From assembly GCA_027886175.1 (NCBI GenBank), contig JAJNNQ010000009.1, forward strand, positions 12,961,001-13,025,000: a DNA stretch of 64,000 nt, read 5' to 3'. The notes under the pieces were generated by a model. The model saw only the letters and a list, made by a program, of their open reading frames with translations, had not been told where the DNA came from and made no database searches. A program made the position numbers and the translations under genes. Shown piece by piece: positions 53,788-60,915 of this stretch. Numbering within the stretch: position 1 is the stretch's first letter; every line of letters begins with the position of its first letter. Source of the DNA: Phylloscopus collybita. Taxonomy: Eukaryota > Chordata > Aves > Passeriformes > Phylloscopidae.

Positions 53788-54107
53788 AGGAGGTATTAAC
53801 AATACAAATATGATAGGAAACAAAACTACCCAACCAACCAAACAAATAAACAAATAAACAATAATTTTAGAAGAAAACCCTGACAAAGTCAGAGTTTCAA
53901 TCTGACCCTGTGATTCAGGATGTTGATAACAGTCCGAACGTAAACAGTCCAAACACTTCTGGAGTGGCAGACGTGATCCTGTTGGAGCAGAGATGATTCT
54001 GCGAAGAAACCGGTTCAGGGACGGCGAGGAGGGAGACAGGATGGCCAGCACAGGAGACGAAGTAGCTCTTCCCACACCGCCACGAAGGAAGCGCCGCGCA
54101 CCCCGCT

Positions 54108-54239
54108 CCTGCAGCAGGGCCGAACCACTCCTGCAGCAGGGCCGAACCACTCCTGCAGCAGGGCCGGACCACTCCTGCAGCAGGGCCGAACCACTCCTGC
54201 AGCAGGGCCGAACCACTCCTGCAGCAGGGCCGAACCGCC
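54108..54239 (-). repeat. Six 22-bp tandem repeats in U3 (3' LTR)
   Basis: The unit reads CCTGCAGCAGGGCCGAACCACT on the plus strand minus small changes: the third copy has GGACC instead of GAACC and the sixth ends in GCC. Each unit contains a CTGCAG palindrome. Arrays like this in U3 usually act as enhancers and vary in copy number. The element-sense strand reads AGTGGTTCGGCCCTGCTG and so on. Confidence 0.95.
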
Positions 54240-54280
54240 AACCCCCGGCCACCCCCCCCTCCCCCCCACCCCCCACCGCC
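54240..54280 (-). promoter_or_regulatory. G-rich tract (G-quadruplex potential) in U3 (3' LTR)
   Basis: The minus strand carries runs of 5 to 8 G separated by single T or A residues, directly next to the 22-bp array. Five or more G-runs with short loops satisfy the usual G-quadruplex pattern. GC boxes could also bind Sp1/KLF factors. No clear TATA box was seen in this LTR, so this may be part of a GC-driven promoter. Confidence 0.55.
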
Positions 54281-54300
54281 AGGGCATGAGATGTATAGAA

Positions 54301-54308
54301 ATGCAAAT
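54301..54308 (+). promoter_or_regulatory. Octamer ATGCAAAT in U3 (3' LTR)
   Basis: A perfect POU-domain octamer stands about 110 bp inside the outer edge of U3. Its mirror in the 5' LTR is at 60192-60199. A germline or early-embryo POU factor is a plausible user, but this is inferred from the motif only. Confidence 0.4.
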
Positions 54309-54418
54309 GCACCGCACAGGCTGGGGAAGGTAACAATGGCCTATCAAGGTGGGTCATCAGGCCTCAAAACAGATGTAAATAGAATACACAAAACCCAGCT
54401 CCACAACCCAAGACAACG

Positions 54419-54430
54419 TTCCACCCCTTA
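54419..54430 (-). other. Polypurine tract
   Basis: On the element strand AAGGGGTGGAA is followed by CGT and then the TG of the 3' LTR. This is the primer site for plus-strand DNA synthesis. It is short and has one T interruption. Confidence 0.6.
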
Positions 54431-54494
54431 TTCTATTACCATCTGTATCATACCTAAATTAATAAACTCCACTATACAGGATGAACCCTCACAC

Positions 54495-56606
54495 TCAGTT
54501 CTCACTTAGGATTAGGTTTTCCTGTGGTACACAACTGGTTTTCCCATCTTTCTGCATCACCCACCAAGTGTTACCAGGTCCTTGAGCAAAAACAATCCCA
54601 CGGGTGGGTTCACCTTTGCCCAAGGTGGGGTTTACCCAAACAGTCTTTCCTAAGATACCTCTCATATGTACTACAGGGACTTTGTCTCCATCCACTGTGT
54701 GCAAAGGGGTAGAGTGGGCAGGACCAGCTCGATTAATAGACCCTCGGGTGTTGACCATCCAGGTGGCCTTTGCTAAGTTCACTTCCCAATTTCTGAAGGT
54801 CCCCCCGCCAAGTGCTTTCAGGGTGGTCTTAAGCAGTCCATTGCACCGTTCAACTTTCCCGGCAGCTGGTGCATGATAAGGGATGTGATATATCCATTCA
54901 ATGCCGTGTTCCTTAGCCCAGGTGTTTATGAGGCTGTTCTTGAAATGAGTCCCGTTGTCCGACTCAATCCTCTCAGGGGTGCCATGTCTCCACAGGACTT
55001 GTTTTTCCAGGCCCAGGATGGTGTTCCGGGCGGTGGCATGAGGCACAGGATAGGTCTCCAGCCACCCAGTGGTGGCTTCCACCATGGTCAGCACGTAGCG
55101 CTTGCCTTGGCGGGTTTGGGGCAGAGTGATGTAATCAATCTGCCAGGCCTCCCCATACTTGTACTTGGACCACCGTCCACCGTACCAGAGGGGCTTCACC
55201 CGCTTGGCCTGCTTGATGGCAGCACACGTCTCACAGTCGTGGATAACCTGTGAAATACTGTTCATGGTTAGATCCACCCCTCGGTCTCGTGCCCACTTAT
55301 AGGTGGCATCTCTGCCCTGATGACCTGAAGCATCATGGGCCCACCGAGCTAGGAACAACTCTCCCTTGTGTTGCCAATCCAAGTCTACCTTGGATACCTT
55401 TATCCTCGCAGCTTGATCTACTTGCTCGTTGTTCCGGTGCTCCTCATTAGCCCGACTCTTGGGGACATGGGCATCCACATGACGGACTTTCACAGGTAGT
55501 TTCCCTACCCTGATGGCAATGTCCTTCCACTCATCAGCAGCCCAGATTGGTTTTCCCCTACGCTGCCAGTTGGCTTTTTTCCACCTTTCCAGCCAGCCCC
55601 ACAGAGCATTAGCCACCATCCACGAATCAGTGTAGAGGTAGAGCTTCGGCCACTTCTCTCTTTCAGCAATGTCCAGGGCCAATTGAACAGCTTTGAGTTC
55701 AGCAAGCTGGCTTGACCCACCTTCTCCTTCAGTGGCGTGTGCAACTTGTCTTGTGGGGCTCCATACGGCTGCTTTCCACTTCCGGTTCATCCCTACGATG
55801 CGACAGGAACCATCAGTGAAAAGAGCGTAGCGTGTTTCTTCTGCTGGCAGTTGGTTGTATGGTGGAGCTTCTTCAGCCCGGGTTACTTGTTCTTCTTCGT
55901 CAGTGAGACTGAACTTCTCAGCTTCTGGCCAGTTGGTGATTACTTCCAAAATCCCAGGGCGATTCGGGTTACCAATACGGGCGCGCTGAGTGATGAGGGC
56001 GATCCATTTGCTCCATGTGGCATCGGTGGCATGGTGGGTGGAGGGAACCTTTCCTTTAAACATCCACCCCAGCACCGGTAGTCGGGGTGCCAGGAGGAGT
56101 TGTGCTTCAGTGCCAATCACCTCTGAGGCAGCTTGAACTCCTTCGTAGGCGGCCAAGATCTCCTTCTCTGTGGGAGTGTAGTTGGCTTCAGACCCTCTGT
56201 AGCTTCGGCTCCAGAATCCCAGTGGCCGGCCTCGAGTCTCACCTGGCACCTTCTGCCACAGGCTCCAGGACAGACCATGGCTCCCGGCTGCAGAGTAGAG
56301 CACGTTCTTTACCTCTGGTCCCGTCCTGACTGGGCCAAGGGCTACTGCATGTGCGATTTCCTGCTTGATCTGGGCAAAGGCGTGTTGCTGTTCAGGGCCC
56401 CAGTGGAAATCGTTCTTCTTGCGGGTAACCAGGTAGAGAGGGCTCACAATCTGACTGTACTCAGGGATGTGCATCCTCCAAAAGCCAATGGCCCCTAGGA
56501 AAGCTTGTGTTTCCTTCTTGTTGGTTGGTGGGGACATGGCAGTGATCTTATTGATGACCTCAGTGGGAATCTGACGCCGTCCATCTTGCCACTTCACTCC
56601 CAGGAA
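54495..56606 (-). CDS. pol: pol part 2: RT C-terminus, RNase H, integrase
   Basis: This is the frame after the internal TAG, about 703 codons; residue numbers below count from the codon at 56595-56597. The RT thumb/connection comes first (TNKKETQAFLGAIGFW at 25-40). RNase H follows, with FTDGS (D262), AELKA (E300), YTDSW (D324) and QVDQAA (D394). The integrase zinc domain has H421, H426, C455 and C458. The catalytic core has QIDYI (D488), SDNGTHF (D547) and KVERCNG (E583), with exactly 35 residues between the last two (DD35E). The C-terminal DNA-binding region runs to residue 700. All catalytic residues I looked for are present. The stop is TGA at 54495-54497, about 80 bp from the LTR. There is no dUTPase-like segment. 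It would be translated only as a fusion reaching this point, so the upstream TAG is critical. Confidence 0.93.
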   Translation of the reverse strand, partial: FLGVKWQDGRRQIPTEVINKITAMSPPTNKKETQAFLGAIGFWRMHIPEYSQIVSPLYLVTRKKNDFHWGPEQQHAFAQIKQEIAHAVALGPVRTGPEVKNVLYSAAGSHGLSWSLWQKVPGETRGRPLGFWSRSYRGSEANYTPTEKEILAAYEGVQAASEVIGTEAQLLLAPRLPVLGWMFKGKVPSTHHATDATWSKWIALITQRARIGNPNRPGILEVITNWPEAEKFSLTDEEEQVTRAEEAPPYNQLPAEETRYALFTDGSCRIVGMNRKWKAAVWSPTRQVAHATEGEGGSSQLAELKAVQLALDIAEREKWPKLYLYTDSWMVANALWGWLERWKKANWQRRGKPIWAADEWKDIAIRVGKLPVKVRHVDAHVPKSRANEEHRNNEQVDQAARIKVSKVDLDWQHKGELFLARWAHDASGHQGRDATYKWARDRGVDLTMNSISQVIHDCETCAAIKQAKRVKPLWYGGRWSKYKYGEAWQIDYITLPQTRQGKRYVLTMVEATTGWLETYPVPHATARNTILGLEKQVLWRHGTPERIESDNGTHFKNSLINTWAKEHGIEWIYHIPYHAPAAGKVERCNGLLKTTLKALGGGTFRNWEVNLAKATWMVNTRGSINRAGPAHSTPLHTVDGDKVPVVHMRGILGKTVWVNPTLGKGEPTRGIVFAQGPGNTWWVMQKDGKTSCVPQENLILSEN

Positions 56607-56609
56607 CTA
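56607..56609 (-). other. In-frame TAG interrupting RT
   Basis: The open frames on both sides are in phase and their domains join without a gap, so this is a point interruption and not a frameshift or deletion. It lies just after the segment AIKKSKVKGPAQEI. It is most simply a disabling mutation of this copy; programmed readthrough is less likely inside RT. Confidence 0.9.
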
Positions 56610-57677
56610 GATCTCTTGGGCAGGTCCCTTGACTTTGCTCTTCTTGATGGCAAAACCGGCTTCCAGGAGAATTTGGATGATCTTCTCTCCTTTCTCAAAG
56701 ACTTCCATTGCCGTGTTCCCCCACACAATGATGTCATCGATGTACTGTAGATGGTCCGGAGCCTCACCCTTTTCCAGTGCATCCTGGATCAGTCCATGGC
56801 AGATGGTGGGACTGTGCTTCCACCCCTGGGGCAGCCGATTCCAGGTGTACTGCACACCCCTCCAGGTGAAAGCAAACTGGGGTCTGCACTCTGCTGCCAC
56901 AGGAATGGAGAAGAAGGCATTGGCAATGTCAATGGTCGCGTACCACTTTGCTGCCTTGGACTCCAGCTCGTACTGCAACTCCAACATGTCTGGCACAGCA
57001 GCGCTCAGTGGTGGCGTGACCTCATTCAGACCACGGTAATCCACTGTCAGTCTCCATTCCCCACTGGGCTTACGCACAGGCCAGATGGGGCTGTTAAAAG
57101 GTGAATGAGCCTTACTGACCACCCCTTGGCTCTCCAGTTTACGAATCATCTCATGGATCGGGGTCACAGAGTCTCTGTCAGTGCGGTATTGCCGACGGTG
57201 CACTGTTGCTGTGGCAATTGGTACCTGTTGTTCTTCAACTCTTAGCAGTCCCACAGCAGAAGGGTCATCTGAGAGACCAGGCAAGGTATTCAGTTGTTTG
57301 ATCTCTTCCGTCTCTACAGCAGCTACTCCAAAAGCCCAACGATATCCTTTTGGGTCTTTGAAATATCCATTTCTGAGATAGTCTATGCCGAGGATGCACG
57401 GGGCCTCTGGGCCAGTCACAATGGGGTGTTTCTGCCACCCATTCCCAGTTAAACTCACTTCGGCTTCCACTACAGTCAGCTGCTGGGACCCTCCTGTCAC
57501 CCCAGAAATAGAAATGGGTTCTGTTCCTACATACCCTGATGGCATCAGGGTACATTGGGCACCAGTGTCAACCAAAGCCGTGTATTTTTGTGGGTCAGAT
57601 GTGCCAGGCCATCGGATCCACACAGTCCAATAGATCCGATTATCCCTTTCCTCTACCTGGCTAGAGGCAGGGCCCCT
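56607..57677 (-). CDS. pro-pol: pol part 1: protease and RT fingers/palm
   Basis: The frame opens directly after the gag TAG, in the gag frame, and runs 356 codons to another TAG at 56607-56609. No ATG is needed if the gag stop is read through. Aspartic protease is shown by LVDTGA (D at about codon 37 of this segment) and ILGIDYL. RT follows: PIWPVRKPSGEWRLTVDYRG, the LPQGW block and the catalytic YIDD near its C-terminal third. The TAG falls between the palm and thumb, so a product ending here would lack thumb, RNase H and integrase. Protease itself looks complete. The product would act in particle maturation and reverse transcription. Confidence 0.92.
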   Translation of the reverse strand, partial: RGPASSQVEERDNRIYWTVWIRWPGTSDPQKYTALVDTGAQCTLMPSGYVGTEPISISGVTGGSQQLTVVEAEVSLTGNGWQKHPIVTGPEAPCILGIDYLRNGYFKDPKGYRWAFGVAAVETEEIKQLNTLPGLSDDPSAVGLLRVEEQQVPIATATVHRRQYRTDRDSVTPIHEMIRKLESQGVVSKAHSPFNSPIWPVRKPSGEWRLTVDYRGLNEVTPPLSAAVPDMLELQYELESKAAKWYATIDIANAFFSIPVAAECRPQFAFTWRGVQYTWNRLPQGWKHSPTICHGLIQDALEKGEAPDHLQYIDDIIVWGNTAMEVFEKGEKIIQILLEAGFAIKKSKVKGPAQEI

Positions 57678-57681
57678 CTAG
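57661..57681 (-). promoter_or_regulatory. Hairpin enclosing the gag stop codon
   Basis: CTAGAGG and CCTCTAG form a perfect 7-bp stem around a 7-nt loop, with the gag TAG (57678-57680) inside the 5' arm. Stop-codon readthrough signals in retroviruses normally need structure a few nucleotides downstream of the stop, so this hairpin could matter or could hide the stop in a different way. It may also be coincidence. Confidence 0.4.
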
Positions 57682-59438
57682 CACTGGTTATCCCCTCCCT
57701 GAGCATACATACTAGAGGTTCCTTCAAGGGGATTCAACACAGCATTGGCAGCTTGGTTATAGGAGGCTGAGGCTACTTTCATTTTCGTAGATCCCCCTTG
57801 GTGATTGTTCCTCTCCTTGAGCTCACGCACCCGTGCTGCCAGGACAGAAGTGGGTTTCCCATCCCACATTCCCATGTCTTCCCCATGGTCACGCAGATAA
57901 AACCACAGGTCAGCTCTTGGGGTGTACCCTCTCTCTCGAGCTGGGGGTCGTTGGGCTCTAACTCTGGGGCCTGTGACTCGCACTGGTGCCACATTGGAAC
58001 TGTTTGTCCTCATCTCCTCCCTCACCCCCCTTATCTCTTCTTTGAGTTCTTTAACCACGGCAGAGATATGAGCCTGCATCGGGCCATTGATCATACTTTC
58101 ATAATTCCTAAGCTTATTGGCAACAGACCCCACTGTCTCTCGATTGTCCTCAGCATTAATTGTTGCAATAAAGGTGGTGTACTGAGATGGCCCTAGATTT
58201 GCCAGATTCCACAACATCTGCCCTGTGCATTTAACCTTGTCAGGGTCATTATCATGCTGTCCACTCCTCCCAAAAAGTACCTCCAGCACCGCCACTTCCC
58301 TCAGCTGTTGGATCCCTTCCTCCAGAGTTTTCCAGCGCATTCTATGGTGGTGCTCCTGCATTCTTTCTTTGTGGATAAATCTCTCTCTCACACTCATTAA
58401 AAGCCGCTCCCAAAGGGAAAGGGGTCCTGGCTCTCTTACAAATACCTGATTTATACCTGAGTCCTGGGTCAAGGGTCCCAAATTCCTTGCCTCACCACTG
58501 TCCAATTGCACACCAGTACCCATGAGGTCCCAAACCCGAAGTAGCCAGGCTGTGTAAGCCTCACGCCCCCGCCGTACGATATCTTTTTGCAGGTTACGGA
58601 GACTTTCATACGACAGGGACTCGGTGATGATCTGAACATGTGATTCCCCTGCAGGTTGTGAGGGCCCTCCTTTCTTATTGTCTGGGTTTGCTGTTTTCAC
58701 CTTAGATTTCTTTGTTTCCACAGGGGCAACTGCCGCTGGCTGTGACTGCCCCTGTGGTTCAGCTGGGACCTGAGCAGTTGTAATCTCTGTGGGTTTCATT
58801 GCTGCACCATCAGGCTCTCTTTTGTCAGGGCAGGGGAAGGATTTCCCACTAGCTGGGGAAATGTACTCCCTCAGCATCTGGCCCATCTTCTCCTGCATCT
58901 CCTTCATCAGAGCCCCCACCCAAACCGGGTGGTTTATCTCTGAGGCAGGCTGTGGGGCAGGGGCGGACTCTTGGGCTGCATTCTTATTCTCTGGGGTACT
59001 TATTAAGGTGCTTACCCAGGCCAATTTCCCCTTATCTCTGAATGCCAAACAGAACAGGCATACCAGCAACACCAGCCACTGTATGATATCATTAGCACTC
59101 AGAGATTTCAACCCTTCAAAAACTGGTGGGGTGGACCCAAAAAACTGTGTGAAGGGCTGGGAGAAAATTTCCCCCGGTGCCATTTCCTTACAATAGGTAC
59201 CATTGTTAAAGTAACCCCAGAAGCACAGAGTTAGCCTATGATAGCTATGAATCCATGTGCTTGCTTTCCAGAGGAAGTTAAAAATCCATGAATTTCTCAC
59301 CTTATTAATCCACAAAATAAACTGAATGCCAGCCACAGTAGCCTTAGTCATAGGACCCATATTTACATAAGGAGTAGCAAATGGCAGAAATACAGCCACC
59401 ACCACGTGCCACCCAAACCAGGGAAAGCTAGACCACAT
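57678..59438 (-). CDS. gag: gag polyprotein with N-terminal membrane module
   Basis: 586 codons from ATG at 59436-59438 to TAG at 57678-57680. This is the first ATG after the primer-binding site, with A at -3; the upstream frame has none. Residues 8-25 are hydrophobic (FGWHVVVAVFLPFATPYV) and may be a signal or anchor. Residues 26-116 are aromatic-rich, with an N-G-T sequon at 79-81 and Cys72/Cys83. Residues 117-133 (DIIQWLVLLVCLFCLAF) look transmembrane and are followed by basic RDKGK. A Pro/Ala/Gln-rich linker covers about 150-265. A capsid-like helical region covers about 268-455, a short coiled coil 457-477 and an Arg-rich stretch 488-508. No CCHC zinc knuckle is visible. Identity as Gag rests on position and ERVL-type style, the membrane module on hydropathy by eye. 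Confidence 0.85.
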   Translation of the reverse strand: MWSSFPWFGWHVVVAVFLPFATPYVNMGPMTKATVAGIQFILWINKVRNSWIFNFLWKASTWIHSYHRLTLCFWGYFNNGTYCKEMAPGEIFSQPFTQFFGSTPPVFEGLKSLSANDIIQWLVLLVCLFCLAFRDKGKLAWVSTLISTPENKNAAQESAPAPQPASEINHPVWVGALMKEMQEKMGQMLREYISPASGKSFPCPDKREPDGAAMKPTEITTAQVPAEPQGQSQPAAVAPVETKKSKVKTANPDNKKGGPSQPAGESHVQIITESLSYESLRNLQKDIVRRGREAYTAWLLRVWDLMGTGVQLDSGEARNLGPLTQDSGINQVFVREPGPLSLWERLLMSVRERFIHKERMQEHHHRMRWKTLEEGIQQLREVAVLEVLFGRSGQHDNDPDKVKCTGQMLWNLANLGPSQYTTFIATINAEDNRETVGSVANKLRNYESMINGPMQAHISAVVKELKEEIRGVREEMRTNSSNVAPVRVTGPRVRAQRPPARERGYTPRADLWFYLRDHGEDMGMWDGKPTSVLAARVRELKERNNHQGGSTKMKVASASYNQAANAVLNPLEGTSSMYAQGGDNQC

Positions 59439-59504
59439 TATTCTGGCCAGTGGGCTTTTATCTAATACCCAAGAACTGTTATTCCTCTCTCTCAATGCCC
59501 TCGT

Positions 59505-59522
59505 GCCCCACGTTGGGCGCCA
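59505..59522 (-). other. Primer-binding site, tRNA-Lys1,2 type
   Basis: The element strand reads TGGCGCCCAACGTGGGGC, the 18-nt complement of tRNA-Lys1,2 used by spumaviruses, visna and Mason-Pfizer monkey virus. It stands 5 bp after the 5' LTR. Recall of the tRNA match is from established knowledge. Confidence 0.93.
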
Positions 59523-59998
59523 AAATCTGTCTTGGTTTGGAAAGACAGGTATCTGCCAGGGAAACTGAGGTTCCCCTAGGATGGAGAATACCAACCCCTC
59601 GCACCCCGACGAATTATAATTTTGCAATCAAGGGCTCTCAGGCAAAAATGTTGGGAATAGGAATAACAGTTCTTTACTAGGAGGTATTAACAATACAAAT
59701 ATGATAGGAAACAAAACTACCCAACCAACCAAACAAATAAACAAATAAACAATAATTTTAGAAGAAAACCCTGACAAAGTCAGAGTTTCAATCTGACCCT
59801 GTGATTCAGGATGTTGATAACAGTCCGAACGTAAACAGTCCAAACACTTCTGGAGTGGCAGACGTGATCCTGTTGGAGCAGAGATGATTCTGCGAAGAAA
59901 CCGGTTCAGGGACGGCGAGGAGGGAGACAGGATGGCCAGCACAGGAGACGAAGTAGCTCTTCCCACACCGCCACGAAGGAAGCGCCGCGCACCCCGCT

Positions 59999-60130
59999 CC
60001 TGCAGCAGGGCCGAACCACTCCTGCAGCAGGGCCGAACCACTCCTGCAGCAGGGCCGGACCACTCCTGCAGCAGGGCCGAACCACTCCTGCAGCAGGGCC
60101 GAACCACTCCTGCAGCAGGGCCGAACCGCC
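59999..60130 (-). repeat. Six 22-bp tandem repeats in U3 (5' LTR)
   Basis: Same array as in the 3' LTR, with the same copy number and the same variant third and sixth units. In this copy it lies upstream of the presumed promoter and could act as enhancer. Confidence 0.95.
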
Positions 60131-60171
60131 AACCCCCGGCCACCCCCCCCTCCCCCCCACCCCCCACCGCC
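60131..60171 (-). promoter_or_regulatory. G-rich tract in U3 (5' LTR)
   Basis: Multiple runs of 5-8 G on the element-sense strand lie directly upstream of the 22-bp array. They are identical to the 3' LTR tract. Confidence 0.55.
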
Positions 60172-60191
60172 AGGGCATGAGATGTATAGAA

Positions 60192-60199
60192 ATGCAAAT
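60192..60199 (+). promoter_or_regulatory. Octamer ATGCAAAT in U3 (5' LTR)
   Basis: A perfect POU octamer, on the strand opposite to viral transcription; the octamer works in either orientation. Confidence 0.4.
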
Positions 60200-60306
60200 G
60201 CACCGCACAGGCTGGGGAAGGTAACAATGGCCTATCAAGGTGGGTCATCAGGCCTCAAAACAGATGTAAATAGAATACACAAAACCCAGCTCCACAACCC
60301 AAGACA

Positions 60307-60311
60307 CTGCC
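60307..60311. repeat. Target-site duplication, right copy
   Basis: CTGCC follows the AAGACA end of the LTR and pairs with 53632-53636. Confidence 0.9.
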
Positions 60312-60915
60312 ACAGCTGTAACTCACCTGATCCATGATGGTCTGTTGACATTTATTTCATGTATGAACCACTGTGCTGCAACTAGCTTGAAAAATAATGA
60401 CAGAATGGTTGCTGCCTCATTGATCTTCAACCTTTGTTCCAAACTCTTGCTTTCAAGGAAAGTGCAAGGTTTGAAATGGACATGGGTTCTTGGGTCTGTA
60501 CCCACTCCTCCTTGGCAGTCTGTGTGGTAGTCCTGATATGACATCCAAAGTCTGAGCTTACATTCTAAGCCAGCTACACCTTAAAATTCACAGCAAAGGT
60601 AGTTTGCCTAGGCTACCCAATCTTCTTGGCTCAACAGCCAAGATTTTAATCATTCCTCCAACTTGCATTTACACAGAATTTCTCGAGACAGGATGAGTTC
60701 CAAGCTGGGACAAAATAAATTTCCAATTTCTCCACAAGACAGAACACTATTCTCTCCCTGGCTCTGAGAAGCTGATTGTGGGTGAGCTGGTGCAACCCTC
60801 CCATTCTTCTCCAGCTGCCTGTGCCAAGGGCAGAGTACTGTGCGGGGTATTCACACAGTGCACTCCAGAGCATCTCCCTGCATGCAGGCTGGTGAGATAG
60901 GGTGGGTGGGTGGCT
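60312..60915. other. Intergenic DNA, no gene seen
   Basis: This is unique-looking sequence between the provirus and a CR1 fragment. It holds only short open frames (up to 91 codons) without recognisable domains. Confidence 0.6.

Larger units (their letters stand above)
53637..54415 (-). repeat. 3' LTR of the provirus
   Basis: The LTR is 779 bp. In element orientation U3 starts at 54415 and U5 ends at 53637. U3 carries, in order, an octamer, a G-rich tract and six 22-bp repeats. A variant poly(A) signal AGTAAA lies at 53782-53787, about 145 bp from the end. The sequence appears identical to the 5' copy at 59528-60306. A 206-codon frame runs across it on the minus strand but only because the repeat lacks stops. 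Confidence 0.95.
53637..60306 (-). mobile_element. Full-length env-less endogenous retrovirus (ERVL-like)
   Basis: The element has two 779-bp LTRs, a primer-binding site, gag, pro-RT-RNaseH-integrase and a purine-rich tract in the correct order on the minus strand, within a 5-bp duplication. The LTRs begin TGTCTT and end AAGACA, a 6-bp inverted repeat, and I saw no difference between them, so insertion was very recent. The 5,112-bp interior encodes only Gag and Pol. Pol ends about 80 bp from the 3' LTR, leaving no env. The 5-bp duplication, missing env, Gag without a CCHC knuckle and Pol style suggest class III (ERVL/spuma-like); family assignment is from recall. Coding breaks visible are the TAG ending gag and a second TAG in RT. 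It may be one of several copies in the genome. Confidence 0.95.
59528..60306 (-). repeat. 5' LTR of the provirus
   Basis: 779 bp, promoter end of the element. It matches the 3' LTR without a difference that I could see, including the six 22-bp repeats and the long G runs, which usually diverge first. From the AGTAAA region to the gag ATG no other ATG occurs on the element strand, so the predicted leader is clean. Confidence 0.95.

Noticed and set aside
53737..54357. 206-codon frame across the 3' LTR (and its twin at 59628-60248)
   Set aside because: It is open because the 22-bp repeat lacks stops in several frames. Three other frames through the same array are also open. No evidence of a superantigen-like or other LTR-encoded protein.
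54873..57104. Several plus-strand open frames of 66-136 codons across the pol region
   Set aside because: They are antisense shadows of pol. Their codon pattern follows the minus-strand gene.
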